From Methylobacillus sp. MM3 (GTDB lineage Bacteria; Pseudomonadota; Gammaproteobacteria; Burkholderiales; Methylophilaceae), in NCBI RefSeq assembly GCF_001645185.1, contig NZ_LXTQ01000057.1, positions 62,001 to 126,000 on the forward strand: a DNA stretch of 64,000 bases, in the 5' to 3' direction. Below the pieces are notes generated by a model. That model did not search any database and was not told where the DNA came from. It saw only the letters and a program-made list of their open reading frames with translations. Every line of letters starts with the position of its first letter. The first letter of the stretch is position 1. A program made the translations under genes and the position numbers. This document shows positions 40,583 through 50,229 of the stretch, piece by piece.

Positions 40583-41687
40583 ATGGAAGCAGAACAGATC
40601 AATCTCATCGCCAATCGGTTGGCGGACCTCTCCGAGCGCAGCAACGCGCTCAGGGGGTATCTTTGACTTCGCCAACAAGCAGCATCGGCTAGAAGAAGTT
40701 TCCGGATTGCTGGAAGATCCGGCCATCTGGAACGACAGCAAGCGCGCGCAAGAGCTCGGCCGCGAACGTCGCAACCTGGAAGCGGTGGTCAATACCCTGA
40801 TTGAAGTGGACAGCGGCCTGCGCGACGGCCGGGAGCTGTTCGAGATGGCGCGCGAAGAAAACGACGACGACACGCTGCTCTCCGTGCAAGCCGATTCGGA
40901 GGCGCTCGAAGCGCGCGTGGCGGAGCTGGAATTCCGCCGCATGTTCAACAACCCGATGGACCCCAACAACTGTTTCATCGATATCCAGGCGGGCTCCGGC
41001 GGTACCGAGGCGCAGGACTGGGCATCAATGTTGCTGCGGATGTATCTGAAATACTGCGAGCGCAAGGGTTTCCAGGTCGAGGTGCTGGAAGAGTCCGAGG
41101 GCGATGTGGCCGGCCTCAAGAGTGCCAGTCTGAAGGTTTCCGGCGAATATGCGTTCGGCACGCTGCGCACCGAGATCGGCGTGCACCGGCTGGTGCGCAA
41201 GTCGCCGTTCGATTCCGGCAACCGCCGTCACACCAGTTTTGCCAGCGTCTTCGTCTATCCGGAAGTCGACGACTCCATCGAGATCGACATCAACCCCGCC
41301 GATCTGCGCATCGATACCTATCGTGCCAGCGGTGCCGGCGGCCAGCACATCAATAAGACCGACTCTGCGGTGCGTATCACGCACATCCCGACCAATACCG
41401 TCGTGCAGTGCCAGAACGACCGCTCGCAGCACCGCAACAAGGACGAGGCGATGAACATGCTGAAGGCGCAGCTGTACGCGCTGGAACTACGCAAGCGCAA
41501 CGAAGAAAAGCAGGCGCTGGAAGATTCCAAGACCGACATCGGCTGGGGCCATCAAATCCGTTCCTACGTGCTCGATCAATCACGCATCAAGGATCTGCGC
41601 ACCAACGTCGAAATCGGCAATACCCAAGGCGTGCTGGACGGCGATCTCGACCCGTTCATCACCGAAAGTCTGAAGCAGGGCGTGTAA
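40583..41687 (+). CDS. prfB: Peptide chain release factor 2, with programmed +1 frameshift
   Basis: ATG 40583 starts [20 protein letters not shown]; codon 27 (CTT) is followed by an in-frame TGA at 40664-40666. A +1 shift continues as [12 protein letters not shown] to 41687, giving 367 residues. The SPF anticodon-like motif (VRKSPFDS) and the catalytic GGQ ([15 protein letters not shown]) are present. RF2 ends translation at UGA and UAA; the internal UGA makes its synthesis autoregulated. It is separated from its usual partner lysS by a repeat-flanked pseudogene. Confidence 0.97.
40652..40666 (+). promoter_or_regulatory. prfB programmed frameshift site
   Basis: AGGGGGTATCTTTGAC spans the internal Shine-Dalgarno-like AGGGGG (40652-40657), slippery CTT (40661-40663) and stop TGA (40664-40666) in the conserved spacing known from E. 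coli prfB. Confidence 0.95.
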
Positions 41688-41691
41688 ATTC

Positions 41692-42098
41692 TTGAACCAC
41701 GGAGAGCACAGAGCACACCGAGATTTGGTTCTCAAGGAGCTTTCCGAGGGTATTCTTGGTTGTGCGATCGAGGTGCACACAAACGACTTGGGCCAGGATT
41801 GCTGGAATCTGCTTATGAAACTTGTCTAGCGTATGAGCTTGAGCATGCCGGTTTCAGGATCGATCGTCAGAAGCCAATGCCTCTGCATTATCGGGAGCTG
41901 GCACTGGACTGCGGATATAGACTGGATTTGCTGGTGAATGACTCGGTGATTATCGAGATCAAGGCAGTGGATACATTACTGCCGATTCACGATGCGCAAT
42001 TGATGACATACATGAGGCTTGCCAATTGCAAGCTGGGATTATTAATCAACTTCAACGAAAAATTACTGAAACACGGGCTACGCAGATTTGTTCTCTAG
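41692..42098 (+). pseudogene. GxxExxY-family gene, broken by a 2-bp frameshift
   Basis: Reading from TTG 41692 gives MNHGEHRAHRDLVLKELSEG and then ILGCAIEVH to 41778. The natural continuation, KRLGPGLLESAYETCLAYEL and onward, lies in another frame from 41781. Removing the two bases AC at 41779-41780 (inside CACAC) restores one frame of about 134 residues. The restored protein has the GLLESAY motif that names the family, then RIDRQKPMPLHY, DCGYRLDLLVNDSVIIEIKAVD and GLLINFNEKLLKHGLRRFV, a nuclease-like EIK core. Function of the family is unknown. The first codons lie within the CACGGAG repeat itself. Confidence 0.8.
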
Positions 42099-42133
42099 AG
42101 GTTTTCTCTGTGTTCTCCGTGTGCTCCGTGGTT
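41696..42133. mobile_element. Repeat-bounded GxxExxY element in the prfB-lysS interval
   Basis: AACCACGGAGAGCACAGAG (from 41695) at the left is matched inverted at 42105-42133, which ends GTGCTCCGTGGTT. The arms are imperfect copies built from CACGGAG and CACAGAG units. The frameshifted GxxExxY gene fills the interior. prfB and lysS are normally adjacent in proteobacteria, so this looks like an insertion. No transposase and no target-site duplication were recognised; mobility is inferred. Confidence 0.55.
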
Positions 42134-42151
42134 AAAGATTTATAGGGTTAA

Positions 42152-43663
42152 ATGATGGAAGAAAATCAACCAGTCCAGGACGAGTCCCACGTTATTGCCG
42201 AGCGCCGCAACAAGCTGAAGGCATTGCGCGAGCAGGGCGTGGCCTTCCCCAACGACGTGCGCCCCACGCACCGCGCGGCTGATCTGCATGCCGAGCACGG
42301 CGAGAAAACGGGTGAAGAGCTGGAACCGCAGGGCATTCGCGTCGCCGTCGCCGGCCGCATGATGCTGAAGCGCGTGATGGGCAAGGCCAGTTTTGCCACC
42401 GTGCAGGACGCCAGCAGCCGCATCCAGCTGTTTATTTCCCGCGAGAGTATCGGCGAAGAGCTTTACGACGCGTTCAAGAAGTGGGATATGGGCGATATCC
42501 TCGCCGCCGAAGGCGTGCTGTTCAAGACCAAGACCGGGGAGTTGTCGGTCAAGGTCGACGCGCTGCGCTTGATCTCCAAGTCGCTGCGTCCGCTGCCGGA
42601 AAAATTCCACGGCCTGGCCGACCAGGAAACCAAGTATCGCCAGCGTTACGTCGATCTCATCATGAACGAGGACACGCGCAAGACTTTCATCGCGCGGAGT
42701 CGAATCGTCGCGGCGATCCGCGGCTTCATGCTGGGCAACCAGTTCCTGGAAGTCGAAACGCCGATGCTGCATCCGATCCCGGGCGGCGCGGCGGCCAAGC
42801 CGTTTACCACGCACCACAACGCGCTGGACATGCGGATGTTCCTGCGCATCGCGCCGGAGCTGTTCCTCAAGCGCCTGATCGTGGGCGGCTTCGAGCGTGT
42901 GTTCGAAATCAACCGCAATTTCCGTAATGAAGGTTTGTCGGTCCGCCACAACCCCGAATTCACGATGATGGAGTTCTACGCGGCATACACCGATTACAAG
43001 TGGCTGATGGATTTCACCGAGCAGTGCATCCGTGCGGCGGCGATTGCCGCTTGCGGCACCGCAACCGTGACCTATCAGGGGCGTGAAGTCGATCTGGCCA
43101 AGCCATTTCAACGCCTGACCATTGTCGGCGCAATCAAGAAATACGCGCCGGAATACACCGATGCGCAACTCGAGGATACGGCATTCATTCGCGCGGAACT
43201 CAAGAGCAAGTGGAGCATCGAGGCGCTGCCCCACCTGGGCCTGGGCGCACTGCAACTGGCGCTGTTCGAGGAAACCGCCGAATCGCAGCTGTGGGAGCCG
43301 ACCTATATCATCGACTATCCGGTCGAAGTGTCGCCATTGGCACGCGCTTCCGATACGCTGCCAGGCATTACCGAGCGTTTCGAGCTGTTCATCACCGGCC
43401 GCGAAATCGCCAACGGCTTCTCGGAATTGAACGATCCGGAAGACCAGGCGACACGTTTCCGCCAGCAGGTGGAGGCCAAAGAGGCGGGTGACGACGAAGC
43501 GATGTACTACGACGCCGACTACATTCGCGCACTGGAATACGGCATGCCTCCGGCTGGCGGCTGTGGCATCGGTATCGACCGGCTGGTCATGCTTTTGACC
43601 GATTCCCCTAGTATCCGTGATGTGATATTGTTCCCCCACATGCGCCCGGAATCCCCCATTTGA
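42152..43663 (+). CDS. lysS: Lysyl-tRNA synthetase, class II
   Basis: 503 residues. OB-fold anticodon-binding domain at the N-terminus ([20 protein letters not shown]), then class II motifs: motif 1 region [16 protein letters not shown], motif 2 [30 protein letters not shown], motif 3 [14 protein letters not shown]. It charges tRNA-Lys. Two ATGs (42152, 42155) follow TAGGGTTAA. The 269 bp after it, up to 43933, hold no gene I can recognise; a weak GGCGTGG/CCACG hairpin near 43732 may end transcription. Confidence 0.97.
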   Translation: MMEENQPVQDESHVIAERRNKLKALREQGVAFPNDVRPTHRAADLHAEHGEKTGEELEPQGIRVAVAGRMMLKRVMGKASFATVQDASSRIQLFISRESIGEELYDAFKKWDMGDILAAEGVLFKTKTGELSVKVDALRLISKSLRPLPEKFHGLADQETKYRQRYVDLIMNEDTRKTFIARSRIVAAIRGFMLGNQFLEVETPMLHPIPGGAAAKPFTTHHNALDMRMFLRIAPELFLKRLIVGGFERVFEINRNFRNEGLSVRHNPEFTMMEFYAAYTDYKWLMDFTEQCIRAAAIAACGTATVTYQGREVDLAKPFQRLTIVGAIKKYAPEYTDAQLEDTAFIRAELKSKWSIEALPHLGLGALQLALFEETAESQLWEPTYIIDYPVEVSPLARASDTLPGITERFELFITGREIANGFSELNDPEDQATRFRQQVEAKEAGDDEAMYYDADYIRALEYGMPPAGGCGIGIDRLVMLLTDSPSIRDVILFPHMRPESPI

Positions 43664-43932
43664 GGTATATGTAGCAAGCCGCGAATGGGTTTGGTAGCTA
43701 AAAGCATGTGAAAAAATAGAAAAAAATGAGTGGCGTGGCAGCCTGACACCACGTTGCCGATCTGATAAAAACAATAAAACAAGAGCCTCGCCAAAGGCCG
43801 GAGCGGTACGTTACTACGAATTCTCTGGAGGTGTGGGTTGGCTATCTATTTGTGCGTTTTTCGCGCCGCGAAACGGAGCATCTCCACGCCTGAATCACCT
43901 CAACGGTCTGCTGTGATTCGTCCGATCCGGTC

Positions 43933-45540
43933 ATGACCGACTATCCCTCCGAACTTGATGCCCTGATCGAGCGTATCTTTCCCGGGGCGGAAGAGCAGGC
44001 CGCCCGCAAGGAAATCTTCGGCCTGGGCGAGCACGAAATCGCCGTCATCAAGGAGCTTGAGCAAAAGCTCGCCAGCCGCGAACCGGCACTGGTCGATGCG
44101 CTCTATGATTATCTCGGCAAGTTTCAGGGCATCAGTGCGGTTTTCGACGATCCCTCGCGCATGGAAAGCATCCGCCAGCAGCAGCGCGACTATTTTTCAG
44201 AATTCATTACCAGCAACCTCGACGAGGAGTACGTGCGCAAACGCGTGCGTGCCGGCGTCATACAGCAAAGCCACCAGCTGCGTCTGCGCTGGTTTCTCGG
44301 TTCGTTCGCCTTCTATCTCGATCGGTTGTTGCCTGAAGTCTTGCAGCTGGCAGAGGGCGACACCGAACGCCTGACCGAGTATTACCGCGTTCTGACGCGC
44401 CTGGCGATGTTCGATATCGCCCTCACCGTTTCGGCGTTCGTGCACGCCGACCGCGAAGAACTGCGCGTCTTTTCGACGGTGTTCGAGACCAATCTCGAAG
44501 GCGTGGTGATCGCCGATCTGCACGGCGTGATCCTGCACGGCAACAAGAGCGTCACCGCCGTGACGGGCTATACGCCGCAGGAAATCATCGGCAAGAGCTT
44601 GCGCGCGCTGCATGCCGATTCGACGCAGGGGGCTTTCGACGAAATACTGGCGACCGTGCAGGCCGGCGGGCAATGGCAGGGCGAAACGATCCTCAAGCGC
44701 CATTCCGGCGAAGAATTCCCCTCCTGGATGAACGTCACCGGCGCGAAAGACGGGAAGGGCGTGGTGACCCACGTCATTGTCGAGTTCTCCGACATCACGA
44801 CCTTCAAGCAAACACAAGAGGCGCTGGTCAACCGTACCGACGAACTAGCCCGCTCCAACCGCGAACTGGAGCAGTTTGCCTACGTCGCCTCGCACGATTT
44901 GCAGGAGCCGCTGCGCATGGTCGCCAGCTATACGCAATTGCTGGCGCGGCGCTACAAGGACAATCTGGATGAAGACGCCAACGAGTTCATCCATTACGCG
45001 GTGGATGGCGCGATGCGTATGCAGGCGCTGATCAACGACCTGCTGATGATTTCGCGCGTCGGTACGCGCGGCAAGCCGCTGCAGCCGTGCGAATCCGGCC
45101 TGGCGCTGGAACATGCGCTGATCAATTTGCGCATGGCGATCGCGGAGTCGGGCGCGACCGTGACGCATGACGAGATGCCTCGGGTCGTGGCGGATGTATC
45201 GCAACTGACACAGCTTCTGCAAAACCTGATCGGCAATGCGCTCAAGTTTCACGGCGGCGAAAAACCGCAAATCCATATCGGGGCCGTGCGGCGCAACGAC
45301 GAATGGGTAGTTTCGGTCCGGGACAACGGCATCGGTATTTCACCGGAGTTTTTTGACCGCATTTTTGTGATTTTTCAGCGTTTGCACGGCAAGCAGGAGT
45401 ACCCGGGAACCGGGATCGGCCTTGCCGTCTGCAAAAAAATTGTAGAGCGCCACGGCGGCGCAATCTGGGTTGAATCCGAATCCGGAAAGGGCGCGACTTT
45501 TCTTTTTACATTGTCCGCCGCCCCTAAAGCGAAGGAGTAA
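43933..45540 (+). CDS. Globin-like sensor PAS histidine kinase
   Basis: 535 residues, soluble. Residues 1-170 resemble the globin-coupled sensor (protoglobin) fold, with [20 protein letters not shown] matching the F-helix region; the position of the usual proximal heme His holds Gln111, and His114 lies three residues later. A PAS domain (about 180-292) is followed by the phospho-acceptor His321 in [18 protein letters not shown] and an ATPase domain with [23 protein letters not shown] and [18 protein letters not shown]. The following receiver genes are its probable partners. Whether heme is bound is open. Confidence 0.85.
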   Translation: MTDYPSELDALIERIFPGAEEQAARKEIFGLGEHEIAVIKELEQKLASREPALVDALYDYLGKFQGISAVFDDPSRMESIRQQQRDYFSEFITSNLDEEYVRKRVRAGVIQQSHQLRLRWFLGSFAFYLDRLLPEVLQLAEGDTERLTEYYRVLTRLAMFDIALTVSAFVHADREELRVFSTVFETNLEGVVIADLHGVILHGNKSVTAVTGYTPQEIIGKSLRALHADSTQGAFDEILATVQAGGQWQGETILKRHSGEEFPSWMNVTGAKDGKGVVTHVIVEFSDITTFKQTQEALVNRTDELARSNRELEQFAYVASHDLQEPLRMVASYTQLLARRYKDNLDEDANEFIHYAVDGAMRMQALINDLLMISRVGTRGKPLQPCESGLALEHALINLRMAIAESGATVTHDEMPRVVADVSQLTQLLQNLIGNALKFHGGEKPQIHIGAVRRNDEWVVSVRDNGIGISPEFFDRIFVIFQRLHGKQEYPGTGIGLAVCKKIVERHGGAIWVESESGKGATFLFTLSAAPKAKE

Positions 45541-45542
45541 CT

Positions 45543-46001
45543 ATGGAGACAAGAGCAATGGGTAGGCCGGTTGAGTTTTTGTTGGCGGAAGATAATCCCG
45601 GCGACGTTCGTTTGACCAAGGAAGCCTTGCGCGAGAGCAAGATCAGCAACAACCTGAACGTGGTGCCGGATGGTGTCGAGGCGATGGCATTTCTGCGCCG
45701 TACGGGCAACTATGCCAACGCACCCCGCCCCGACGTGATCCTGCTGGATCTTAATCTGCCGAAGAAGGACGGTCGCGAAGTGCTGGCTGAAGTGAAGGCC
45801 GACCCCAATCTGCGCCTGATTCCGGTGGTCATCATCACCTCGTCCGAAGCGGAGCAGGATGTGCTCAGAACCTACGAGCTGCATGCCAATTGCTATGTCA
45901 CCAAGCCGGTCGATCTGGAGCAGTTCATCAAGGTGATCCAGTCCATCGAAACCTTCTGGCTGACGATCGTCACTCTGCCGTCGAGCGTGACGTCGGACTA
46001 G
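45543..46001 (+). CDS. Single-domain response regulator, Rcp1-like
   Basis: 152 residues, one receiver domain. Acidic pocket [12 protein letters not shown], phospho-acceptor Asp69 in [13 protein letters not shown], Thr/Ser in VVIITSSEA and Lys in [12 protein letters not shown] are intact. No output domain, so it acts by protein contact or as a phosphate shuttle. It starts 2 bp after the kinase stop. ATG 45558 is an alternative start. Confidence 0.93.
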   Translation: METRAMGRPVEFLLAEDNPGDVRLTKEALRESKISNNLNVVPDGVEAMAFLRRTGNYANAPRPDVILLDLNLPKKDGREVLAEVKADPNLRLIPVVIITSSEAEQDVLRTYELHANCYVTKPVDLEQFIKVIQSIETFWLTIVTLPSSVTSD

Positions 46002-46018
46002 TTCCCAGCGAGGCTGCC

Positions 46019-47749
46019 ATGACCCAAACGCCGATACATCTGTTGCTGGTGGAAGACAATCCGGGCGATGTGCGCCTGGTGCATGAAATGCTTGTGGACG
46101 ACAAGCACCAGCGATTCGTTCTGCATGTCGCCGACAGGCTGGAAGCGGCGATGAGCATCATGAAGGAGCAAGACCTGACGGTCATTCTGCTCGACCTTCA
46201 GTTGCCGGATGGTTCCGGTTTGGACACGTTGCTCAAGATTCACGCCATCGCACCGGAAATCCCGGTCGTCGTGCTCAGCAGCATAGGCGATGAGGCACTG
46301 GCGATCAGCGCGGTGCAGCACGGTGCGCAGGATTTCCTGGTCAAGAACCATATCAGCGCGCATTTGCTGACGCGCGCCTTGCAGTACGCCATCGAACGCA
46401 AGCGTCTTGAAGACCGCCTGCATTATTTTGCGCACCATGACAGCCTGACGGGCCTCGCCAACCGCAAGCATCTTTACGACCGTCTGAAGAACGCGATGGC
46501 CTGGTCGCGCCGCAATGAAAGCCAGATCGCGCTGTTGCTGATGGACCTGAACGGGTTCAAGCCGATCAACGATATTTTCGGCCACCACGTCGGCGACCAG
46601 TTGTTGTGCCAAGTGGCCGAGCGCCTGCGCGAGTGCGTGCGAGAAACGGATTTCATCGCGCGCATGGGGGGCGACGAGTTCGTGCTCATCCTGCATGACG
46701 TACGCGGCGTGGATGATGTGATGGCCGTTACGCAGAAGTTGCTGGGTTTCATGGAATCGCCCTACACGGTGCACGACCGCATGCTGCATGTGCATGTCAG
46801 CGTCGGCATCAGCATTTATCCCAATGATGCGGACGGCATGGAAGACCTGCTGCGCAATGCCGACATCGCGATGTACCAGGCCAAGACGGAATCCGGGGCG
46901 TTGAGCGCCAGCCGCTTCTATTCGCCTACGATGAACATCGAAGCCGGCGAGAGCAGCGGTATGCGCGGCCAGCTTTTCCGTGCATTGGAGAACGAGGAAT
47001 TCCTGGTCAACTACCAGCCGCAAGTGGATATCGCCAGCGGCCGTATCATCGGCATGGAAGCCCTGCTGCGCTGGCAGCACCCGCAACGCGGCGTGCTGTT
47101 GCCGGGGCAGTTCATGCATGCGCTGGAAGGCTCGGATCTGATTCTTGCCGTCGGCGAGTGGGTGCTGGACGAGGTTTGCAAGCAGGGCCGCGCATGGCAG
47201 CAAGAAAACGCAGAGCCGCTCGTCCTGTCGGTCAACCTTGCGTCGCGACAATTATTGCAGCACAACTTTGCCGATGTCGTTGCCACGGCTCTTGAAAAGA
47301 GTGGGCTGCCTCCGCAACTGCTTGAGCTCGAAGTTCCCGAATCCGCCCTCACCGATAACGAGGATCGCGCATTGGTGGTGCTCAACCGCCTGCATCAACT
47401 CGGTGTACGCCTCGCGCTGGATAACTTCGGCAGTGGGCGTGCTTCTTTCCGCTATCTGTGCAAATTCCCTTTCGACTCCATCAAGCTCGACCGCTCCATG
47501 ATCGAAGATGCATCCTCTTCGGCGGAAGGCGCCAATTTTGCACGCGCGGTCATCCAGGTCGCGCATGTATTCAAGATGAAGGGGCTTGCCGAGGGTATCG
47601 AGACCGCAGAACAGCTCAGCTTGTTGCGCGGCATGTCGTGCGACGATGCCCAGGGCTATCTCTATAGCCGTCCGCTGGTCCCTGCGGACGCTTCGGCACT
47701 GTTGCGCCGCGGCGGAACGGTAGACGCCCTGTTGGCAAGGGAGACTTGA
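46019..47749 (+). CDS. Receiver-GGDEF-EAL response regulator with altered EAL site
   Basis: 576 residues from ATG 46019. Receiver domain with Asp59 ([13 protein letters not shown]) and Lys (FLVKNHIS), then GGDEF with ARMGGDEF and inhibitory site RETD, then an EAL domain. EAL keeps [19 protein letters not shown] and AEGIET, but the metal-binding DDFGTG loop reads [10 protein letters not shown], with Asn in place of the second Asp. Phosphodiesterase activity may therefore be lost, leaving a probable phosphorylation-controlled diguanylate cyclase. It sits in the kinase operon. Confidence 0.92.
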   Translation: MTQTPIHLLLVEDNPGDVRLVHEMLVDDKHQRFVLHVADRLEAAMSIMKEQDLTVILLDLQLPDGSGLDTLLKIHAIAPEIPVVVLSSIGDEALAISAVQHGAQDFLVKNHISAHLLTRALQYAIERKRLEDRLHYFAHHDSLTGLANRKHLYDRLKNAMAWSRRNESQIALLLMDLNGFKPINDIFGHHVGDQLLCQVAERLRECVRETDFIARMGGDEFVLILHDVRGVDDVMAVTQKLLGFMESPYTVHDRMLHVHVSVGISIYPNDADGMEDLLRNADIAMYQAKTESGALSASRFYSPTMNIEAGESSGMRGQLFRALENEEFLVNYQPQVDIASGRIIGMEALLRWQHPQRGVLLPGQFMHALEGSDLILAVGEWVLDEVCKQGRAWQQENAEPLVLSVNLASRQLLQHNFADVVATALEKSGLPPQLLELEVPESALTDNEDRALVVLNRLHQLGVRLALDNFGSGRASFRYLCKFPFDSIKLDRSMIEDASSSAEGANFARAVIQVAHVFKMKGLAEGIETAEQLSLLRGMSCDDAQGYLYSRPLVPADASALLRRGGTVDALLARET

Positions 47750-49803
47750 TGCGGGTATTGCTGGTCGAAGACAACGCGGGCGACGCCCGCCTGCTGGAAT
47801 TCATGCTGATGGAAGCGCTGCCGGAATATACGCTGGCAAAAGCCGCATCGCTCCAGGAGGCTACGCGCCAGATCCGCGAGCATGATTTCGACATTATCCT
47901 GCTGGATCTTTCCCTGCCTGATTCCGAAAGCAAGCGCACCTTTTGGCAGGTGTACGCCGAAGCGCCCAATGTCGCCATCGTGGTCATGACCGGCCTGGAC
48001 GACGAGGCGTTCGCCTCCGAGCTGGTGCAAGCCGGCGCGCAGGACTTTCTGGTCAAAGGCAGTGTCGATGCGCGCTGGGTGGCGCGCGCGATGCGATATG
48101 CCATCGAACGCAAGCGCGCCGAAGAGCGCTTGCGGCTGGCTGCGCAGGTGTTCGAGAGCACCATGGAAGGCATCGTGATTACCGATGCCGAGAATCGCGT
48201 GGTGAGCGTCAATCCCGCGTTCTGCGCGATGACCGGCTTCAGCGGCGAAGAGGTCACGGGGCATCACCGCAACATGATCTGGGGCGATGTCCTGGAAGCC
48301 GTGCCCGTTAGCCACGAAGGTTGCAACGGCTGGCGCGGCGAATCCTTTCTGCGCCGGAAAAGTGGCGAGCGCTTTCCCGTCTGGATGAGCATTACCGATG
48401 TGCTGGGGCTGGCGCGGGAGGTGTCGCATCGCGTCATCGTCTTCGCCGAAATTACCGCGCTCAAGCAGACCGAGGCGCGCCTGCATTTTCTCGCCAACCA
48501 CGATCCATTGACGGGCTTGCCGAATCGGCTGATGTTCAACGAGCGGCTCTATCAGGCGCTGGCCAATGCGCAACGCGTGGGCGATCTGGTGGGCGTGCTG
48601 TTCGTCGATCTCGACCGCTTCAAGAACGTCAACGACACGCTCGGCCATACGATAGGCGACAAGCTCTTGCAGCAGGTTGCCGGCCGCATCGGCGCGTGCG
48701 TGCGCGGTACGGACACCGTGGCACGGCTGGGCGGGGACGAATTTGCCCTGATCCTGACCAATGTGCAGCAAGCCGAAGATGCTGAGGTCGTGGCGCAGAA
48801 AATGCTGGATTCGCTACGGCCGGCATTCGAGGTCGAAGGCCATGAAATCTATATCACCGCCAGTATCGGCATCGCCTGCTGCCCACCCTCGGGCGAAATG
48901 GCCGAGATGCTGTTGCAGCGTGCCGATGTGGCGATGTACTCCGCAAAAAGCCTGGGCAAGGATACCTTCCAGCTCTATATGCCGGAAATGGACGCGGTCG
49001 CCTACGAGCGCATGGTGCTGGAAAACAACCTGCGCCGCGCGCTGGAGCGCAACGAATTCCTGCTGTATTTTCAGCCGCAGGTGGCAATGGACGGGCACCG
49101 CATCATAGGCGTCGAAGCCTTGATCCGCTGGCAGCATCCCGAGCTGGGGCTGGTCTCGCCTATCGAATTTATTCCCTTGCTGGAAGAAACCGGCCTTATC
49201 CTGCCCGTCGGCGACTGGGTGCTGGGCGAAGCCTGCCGTCAGGCCCGGGCATGGCTGGATGAGGGCAATCCGGTGCGTGTCGCCGTGAATTTGTCGGTGC
49301 GTCAATTCCAGCAATCCGACCTCGCCGGCAAGGTCGAGCGCATATTGCTTGATACCGGCCTTCCCGCTAAATTTCTTGAGCTGGAGCTGACGGAAAGCAT
49401 CTTCATGGACAACATCGATCACAACGTCGATACGCTCAGGCGCATCAAGGCACTGGGCGTCAGCATTGCCATCGACGATTTCGGCACCGGTGCTTCCTCG
49501 CTGACTTACCTCAAGCATTTCCCTATCGATACGCTCAAGATCTGCCAGTCTTTCGTGCTGAATGTGCCTGCCAATCCGGAAGACGCCGCGATTGCATCCG
49601 CCGTGATCGGCCTGGCGCAAAACATGTCATTGGTGAGCGTGGCCGAAGGCGTTGAAACCGCCGAGCAGCTCGACTTCCTGCGCGAGCGGCGCTGCGATCA
49701 TATCCAGGGATTCCTCTTCAGCAAGCCCATGCCGGCCTCGGAGCTCTCGCAAGTGCTTGCGGAAGGGCTGATCATGATCAAGCCCAGCCTGGCTCACCCA
49801 TAA
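47749..49803 (+). CDS. Receiver-PAS-GGDEF-EAL response regulator
   Basis: 684 residues from ATG 47749, overlapping the previous stop in TGATG. Receiver domain with Asp53 ([12 protein letters not shown]) and [11 protein letters not shown] (about 125-245), GGDEF (ARLGGDEF with RGTD inhibitory site) and EAL with [37 protein letters not shown] and AEGVET, so both active sites look complete. Last member of the kinase operon. Together with the preceding protein it gives one kinase two c-di-GMP outputs. Confidence 0.93.
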   Translation: MRVLLVEDNAGDARLLEFMLMEALPEYTLAKAASLQEATRQIREHDFDIILLDLSLPDSESKRTFWQVYAEAPNVAIVVMTGLDDEAFASELVQAGAQDFLVKGSVDARWVARAMRYAIERKRAEERLRLAAQVFESTMEGIVITDAENRVVSVNPAFCAMTGFSGEEVTGHHRNMIWGDVLEAVPVSHEGCNGWRGESFLRRKSGERFPVWMSITDVLGLAREVSHRVIVFAEITALKQTEARLHFLANHDPLTGLPNRLMFNERLYQALANAQRVGDLVGVLFVDLDRFKNVNDTLGHTIGDKLLQQVAGRIGACVRGTDTVARLGGDEFALILTNVQQAEDAEVVAQKMLDSLRPAFEVEGHEIYITASIGIACCPPSGEMAEMLLQRADVAMYSAKSLGKDTFQLYMPEMDAVAYERMVLENNLRRALERNEFLLYFQPQVAMDGHRIIGVEALIRWQHPELGLVSPIEFIPLLEETGLILPVGDWVLGEACRQARAWLDEGNPVRVAVNLSVRQFQQSDLAGKVERILLDTGLPAKFLELELTESIFMDNIDHNVDTLRRIKALGVSIAIDDFGTGASSLTYLKHFPIDTLKICQSFVLNVPANPEDAAIASAVIGLAQNMSLVSVAEGVETAEQLDFLRERRCDHIQGFLFSKPMPASELSQVLAEGLIMIKPSLAHP

Positions 49804-49893
49804 TCTGTTTCTGGCGGGCATGCCGTGCCTGCTGCCTGTCACAAATTGGCAATGCACCTCAGCTAGCTTGACTGTTTTCTGAGGAGTGATCGA

Positions 49894-50058
49894 ATGCAGG
49901 TTTCCCTGTTCTGGGCGGCAGTCCTTGCCGTTATCGCCGTTTCCGCACACGCGGTTTCTTCCGACGTAGCCATGACCGACGGCGGGCTGGGGACTAAGCG
50001 TACCGCAGCAGACGCGCGCTATATCGCATCGCCGACGGATATTGCGACGCACCGATAA
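49894..50058 (+). CDS. Small exported protein, 54 residues
   Basis: ATG 49894 follows TGAGGAGTGATCGA, a very good ribosome site. MQVSLFWAAVLAVIAVSAHA is a clear signal peptide; the mature part is about 34 residues, VSSDVAMTDGGLGTKRTAA and on, with no Cys. I do not recognise a family. It lies between the c-di-GMP operon and the OprP-type porin. Support is the ribosome site plus signal peptide; there is no homology evidence. Confidence 0.6.
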   Translation: MQVSLFWAAVLAVIAVSAHAVSSDVAMTDGGLGTKRTAADARYIASPTDIATHR

Positions 50059-50130
50059 GAGGGAATATCTGGCTGCCCATGCCCCGCATTGTGTTGTATT
50101 TTTACAACATGGCTGTGGCTATTTCGTCTA

Positions 50131-50164
50131 TCGTCATAAAAATGTCATATTCAAAACGCACAAT
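50131..50164 (+). promoter_or_regulatory. PHO-type promoter for the OprP-type porin
   Basis: TCGTCATAAAAATGTCAT (50131-50148), then 10 bp, then CACAAT (50159-50164). The core matches the E. coli PHO box closely. An inverted repeat GTTGTA-TTTT-TACAAC lies upstream near 50093-50108. Confidence 0.75.
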
Positions 50165-50229
50165 CGCTCCCGAGTTGAAACTCATCGCCATCCAAGGCTT
50201 TGTTCGATTTTTATTAACGGGAGTGATTC

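Noticed and set aside
43664-43932. Possible riboswitch or small RNA between lysS and the globin-like kinase
   Set aside because: Only a weak hairpin is visible; no known riboswitch core could be recognised by eye.
49837-49870. CTGTCACAAATTGGCAAT before the 54-codon ORF, a possible PHO box
   Set aside because: The first half-site is perfect but the second matches consensus at only three of seven positions, and the -10 candidate is poor.
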